Program-made: the position numbers and the translations under genes
In this document: piece by piece, positions 63,784 to 64,000 of the stretch
Layout: every line of letters starts with the position of its first letter
Position numbering within the stretch: the first letter of the stretch is position 1
DNA from: Acetatifactor sp.
GTDB lineage: Bacteria > Bacillota > Clostridia > Lachnospirales > Lachnospiraceae
Length of the DNA: 64,000 nt
Direction of reading: 5' to 3'
Assembly (NCBI GenBank): GCA_016290775.1
Contig: JAEEVF010000006.1
Location: 124,913-188,912 of the forward strand
The notes under the pieces: generated by a model
Seen by the model: the letters and a program-made list of their open reading frames with translations, nothing else
The model's database searches: none
Told to the model about the DNA's origin: nothing

Positions 63784-64000
63784 ATGAAACATTGTGGAAC
63801 GCAAAAGCTAGAGACAGATAGACTGGTTTTAAGAAGATATGTGAATGAAGATGCTGCAGCGATGTATAATAATTGGGCAGCAGATGAAGAAGTCACTAGA
63901 TTTCTGATGTGGCCAGCGCATTCGACTCTGGAGGTAAGCCAAGGTGTAATAGAAGATTGGGTAAAACAATACACAAACGAAAGTTATTATCATTGGGCCA
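63784..64000 (+). CDS. GNAT-family N-acetyltransferase (truncated by window edge)
   Basis: MKHCGTQKLETDRLVLRRYVNEDAAAMYNNWAADEEVTRFLMWPAHSTLEVSQGVIEDWVKQ... Confidence 0.88.
   Translation, partial: MKHCGTQKLETDRLVLRRYVNEDAAAMYNNWAADEEVTRFLMWPAHSTLEVSQGVIEDWVKQYTNESYYHWA

Overview
This 64 kb window looks like a low-to-mid GC Firmicutes (Lachnospiraceae-like) chromosome; the taxonomic call is inferred from gene content and codon style. Most of it is ordinary: a giant BspA/DUF285-type surface protein truncated at the left edge, a CHASE2-adenylate cyclase, a LacI-regulated sugar ABC transporter, UDP-sugar genes, SAM-I riboswitch + metK, dnaE, pfkA, proC, NfeD/BI-1/stomatin genes, argF, birA, coaX, dusB, greA and lysS. 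A mobile-element-like segment follows lysS: an array of small wHTH-like proteins, ParA/ParB, an IS91-type transposase and a tyrosine recombinase. The signals most worth checking are: (1) a ~350-nt GC-rich highly structured non-coding segment at 23789-24137; (2) a regular ~63-bp array of alternating TACCGCA/TGCGGTA half-sites at ~20665-20987; (3) a 1920-bp-offset duplication of a hicAB toxin-antitoxin locus around an XRE regulator/membrane protein pair; (4) four consecutive genes carrying five copies of one small domain upstream of parAB; (5) a gene whose terminal 19 codons, including the stop, are tandemly triplicated in frame; (6) dispersed REP-like GGGGACGGTTCTTTTTG elements; and (7) a T-box-like remnant upstream of argF. 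All calls come from reading the sequence and supplied ORF translations; no database search or folding program was run.
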